In this document: positions 62,476 to 64,000 of the stretch, in pieces
Layout of the letters: each line of letters begins with the position of its first letter
Position numbering within the stretch: position 1 is the first letter of the stretch
Assembly (NCBI GenBank): GCA_965222215.1
Contig: OZ244931.1
Location: 1,612,001 to 1,676,000 of the forward strand
Direction of reading: 5' to 3'
Source of the DNA: JABJAG01 sp965222215
GTDB lineage: Bacteria > Pseudomonadota > Alphaproteobacteria > UBA6615
Length of the DNA: 64,000 nucleotides
Notes under the pieces: model-generated
Seen by the model: only the letters and a program-made list of their open reading frames with translations
Told to the model about the DNA's origin: nothing
Databases searched by the model: none
Position numbers and translations under genes: made by a program

Positions 62476-63276
62476 ATGAGTGGTGTTCATCCGACCGCGA
62501 TCGTCGAAGACGGCGCGCAACTCGGTAACAATGTTGAAATCGGTCCTTATTCGATTGTCGGCGCGGACGTCACGCTCGGCGACGGGGTGAGGCTGCATTC
62601 CCATGTCGTGGTCGGCGGCCGGACGAAGATCGGCGCCGAGACGGAGATCTATCCGTTCGCCTCGATCGGCCTGGCGCCCCAGGACCTGAAGTACGGCGGT
62701 GAAGAATCCGAACTGATCGTCGGTGCGCGCGTGCGTATCCGCGAACATGTCACAATGAACCCCGGGACGTCCGGCGGCGGTCTGCTGACGCAGGTCGGGG
62801 ACGATTGCCTTTTCATGGTCGCCTCGCACGTGGCGCATGACTGCATCGTCGGGAACAACGTCATCCTGGCCAACAACGCGACGCTCGCGGGGCATGTGGA
62901 GGTTGGCGACCACGCCATTATCGGCGGCCTTTCGGCGGTTCATCAGTTTGTCCGGATCGGCGCGCACGCCATGATCGGCGGCATGTCCGGGGTCGAACAC
63001 GATCTGATTCCCTACGGGTCCGCGATGGGCGAACGCGCGCGATTGCGCGGCCTCAACCTGATCGGGCTGCAGCGCCGCGATTTCTCGCGCGACGAGGTCA
63101 ACAACCTGCGCACAGCCTATCGCCTGCTTTTCGCCCCGGAGGGCACGATGCAGGAGCGGGTGGACGGTGTTGTCTCGCTCTACGGCGAAGACGAGGGCGT
63201 GATGGATATCATCGAGTTTATCCGCACCGATTCCTCGCGCGCGATTCTGCAGCCCAAAACCGCCAATGGCGGCTAA
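62476..63276 (+). CDS. lpxA: UDP-N-acetylglucosamine O-acyltransferase
   Basis: First step of lipid A synthesis. 266 residues with the hexapeptide-repeat beta-helix to about residue 185 and a helical C-terminus. IREHVTMNPGT and ASHVAHDCIVGN contain the active-site His. The ATG directly follows the fabZ stop with no gap, and the stop overlaps the lpxI start. Confidence 0.98.
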   Translation: MSGVHPTAIVEDGAQLGNNVEIGPYSIVGADVTLGDGVRLHSHVVVGGRTKIGAETEIYPFASIGLAPQDLKYGGEESELIVGARVRIREHVTMNPGTSGGGLLTQVGDDCLFMVASHVAHDCIVGNNVILANNATLAGHVEVGDHAIIGGLSAVHQFVRIGAHAMIGGMSGVEHDLIPYGSAMGERARLRGLNLIGLQRRDFSRDEVNNLRTAYRLLFAPEGTMQERVDGVVSLYGEDEGVMDIIEFIRTDSSRAILQPKTANGG

Positions 63277-64000
63277 GGTCGGCATCCTCGCCGGCGGCGG
63301 GCCGTTGCCCGGTTATCTTGTCGATGCCTGCCGCGGTTCGGGGCGCGATGTGTTCGTCGTCGCGTTCGAAGGACAGGCCGATCCCGAGGTGGTCTCGAAA
63401 GCGCCCCATGCCTGGGTGCGCCTGGGCGCGGCCGGTGAGGCGCTGGATCTTCTTCGCGCCGAAGCTGTCGAGGAAATCGTGATGGCCGGGCCGGTCCGGC
63501 GTCCGAGCTGGCGGGAACTGCGGCCCGACCGAAAGGCCGCGAAGTTTCTGGGCCGCGGCCTCCTCAACAAGGGCGATGACGGGCTTCTCGGCGCCATAGT
63601 ACGGACGCTGGAGGAGGAAGAGGGTTTCCGGGTGATCGGCGCTGACGAGCTGCTCGGTGAACTGAAGGCCCCCGCGGGGCCGTTCGGCCGTCTGGGCCCG
63701 GATGAAGAGTCCCTGGCCGATATCGCGGTCGGGGTGAGCGTGCTTCACACGACCGGGCCGCTGGACATCGGCCAGGCCGTCATCGTGCAGCAGGGTATCG
63801 TCCTGGGTCTCGAAGCGGCCGAGGGCACGCGCCGGCTGATCGAACGCTGTGGCGACCTTGGGCGCGAAGGACAGGGTGGGGTGCTGGTCAAGCTGCCCAA
63901 ACCGGGCCAGGAAACCCGCGCCGACATGCCGTCCATCGGCCCGGATACGTTGCGCGCGGCGGCGGATGCAGGTCTGTCGGGTGTCGCGGTCGCGACGGGG
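63266..64000 (+). CDS. lpxI: UDP-2,3-diacylglucosamine pyrophosphatase LpxI, 3' end outside the window
   Basis: Fourth step of lipid A synthesis in bacteria that lack LpxH; LpxI is the alphaproteobacterial type. 245 codons are in the window. It starts MAAKVGILAGGGPLPGYLV and has the family strips IVMAGPVRRPSW, LNKGDDGLLGAIVR, LEAAEGTRRLIERCG and GVLVKLPKPGQETRADMP. It overlaps the lpxA stop by 11 bases. The frame is open to the last base. Confidence 0.96.
   Translation, partial: MAAKVGILAGGGPLPGYLVDACRGSGRDVFVVAFEGQADPEVVSKAPHAWVRLGAAGEALDLLRAEAVEEIVMAGPVRRPSWRELRPDRKAAKFLGRGLLNKGDDGLLGAIVRTLEEEEGFRVIGADELLGELKAPAGPFGRLGPDEESLADIAVGVSVLHTTGPLDIGQAVIVQQGIVLGLEAAEGTRRLIERCGDLGREGQGGVLVKLPKPGQETRADMPSIGPDTLRAAADAGLSGVAVATG

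Overview
The window is chromosomal DNA of a free-living, aerobic alphaproteobacterium, most like the Rhodospirillales and relatives. The evidence is the order of core genes (tig-clpP-clpX-lon-hup-tRNA-nuoA to N-birA-coaX-rnj-mce-DUF1467-proS-lolC-lolD-dnaE, then rpsB-tsf-pyrH-frr-uppS-cdsA-dxr-rseP-bamA-skp-lpxD-fabZ-lpxA-lpxI), a short prolyl-tRNA synthetase of the alphaproteobacterial kind, and high GC with GTG and TTG starts. No transposon, phage gene, integrase, CRISPR array or rRNA was seen.

Layout. 1-6.2 kb: a tandem DUF427 protein cut by the window edge, the nitrogen module glnB-glnA on the minus strand with a sigma-54-type promoter and two NtrC-like boxes, a PLP aminotransferase, and a divergent, lysine-free aminotransferase-like protein with a long acidic tail. 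6.2-15 kb: tRNA-His, the NAD(P)HX repair enzyme, tRNA-Leu, the proteostasis set tig, clpP, clpX and lon, HU and tRNA-Val. 15-19.4 kb: four accessory genes (duplicated OsmC, luciferase-like oxidoreductase, class II aldolase, HSL-type esterase) between tRNA-Val and tRNA-Asp. 19.7-33.9 kb: an unbroken 14-gene complex I operon, tightly packed or overlapping, followed by birA, coaX, RNase J, methylmalonyl-CoA epimerase and a small membrane protein.

37.7-43 kb: a more variable stretch with a ChrA-type transporter that lacks a standard start codon, DNA-3-methyladenine glycosylase, a purine permease whose leader forms a hairpin over its Shine-Dalgarno sequence (possible purine or xanthine riboswitch), a small secreted protein and a membrane-anchored class III nucleotide cyclase. 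43-50.7 kb: proS, lolC, lolD, dnaE and two tandem cupins. 50.7-64 kb: translation genes run into isoprenoid and phospholipid synthesis, outer-membrane assembly and lipid A synthesis. The last gene, lpxI, runs off the window end.

Most of the window is conserved housekeeping DNA. The points most worth a second look are the aminotransferase-like pseudoenzyme, the permease leader hairpin, the ATT-start chrA and the nitrogen-regulated promoter region of glnBA.
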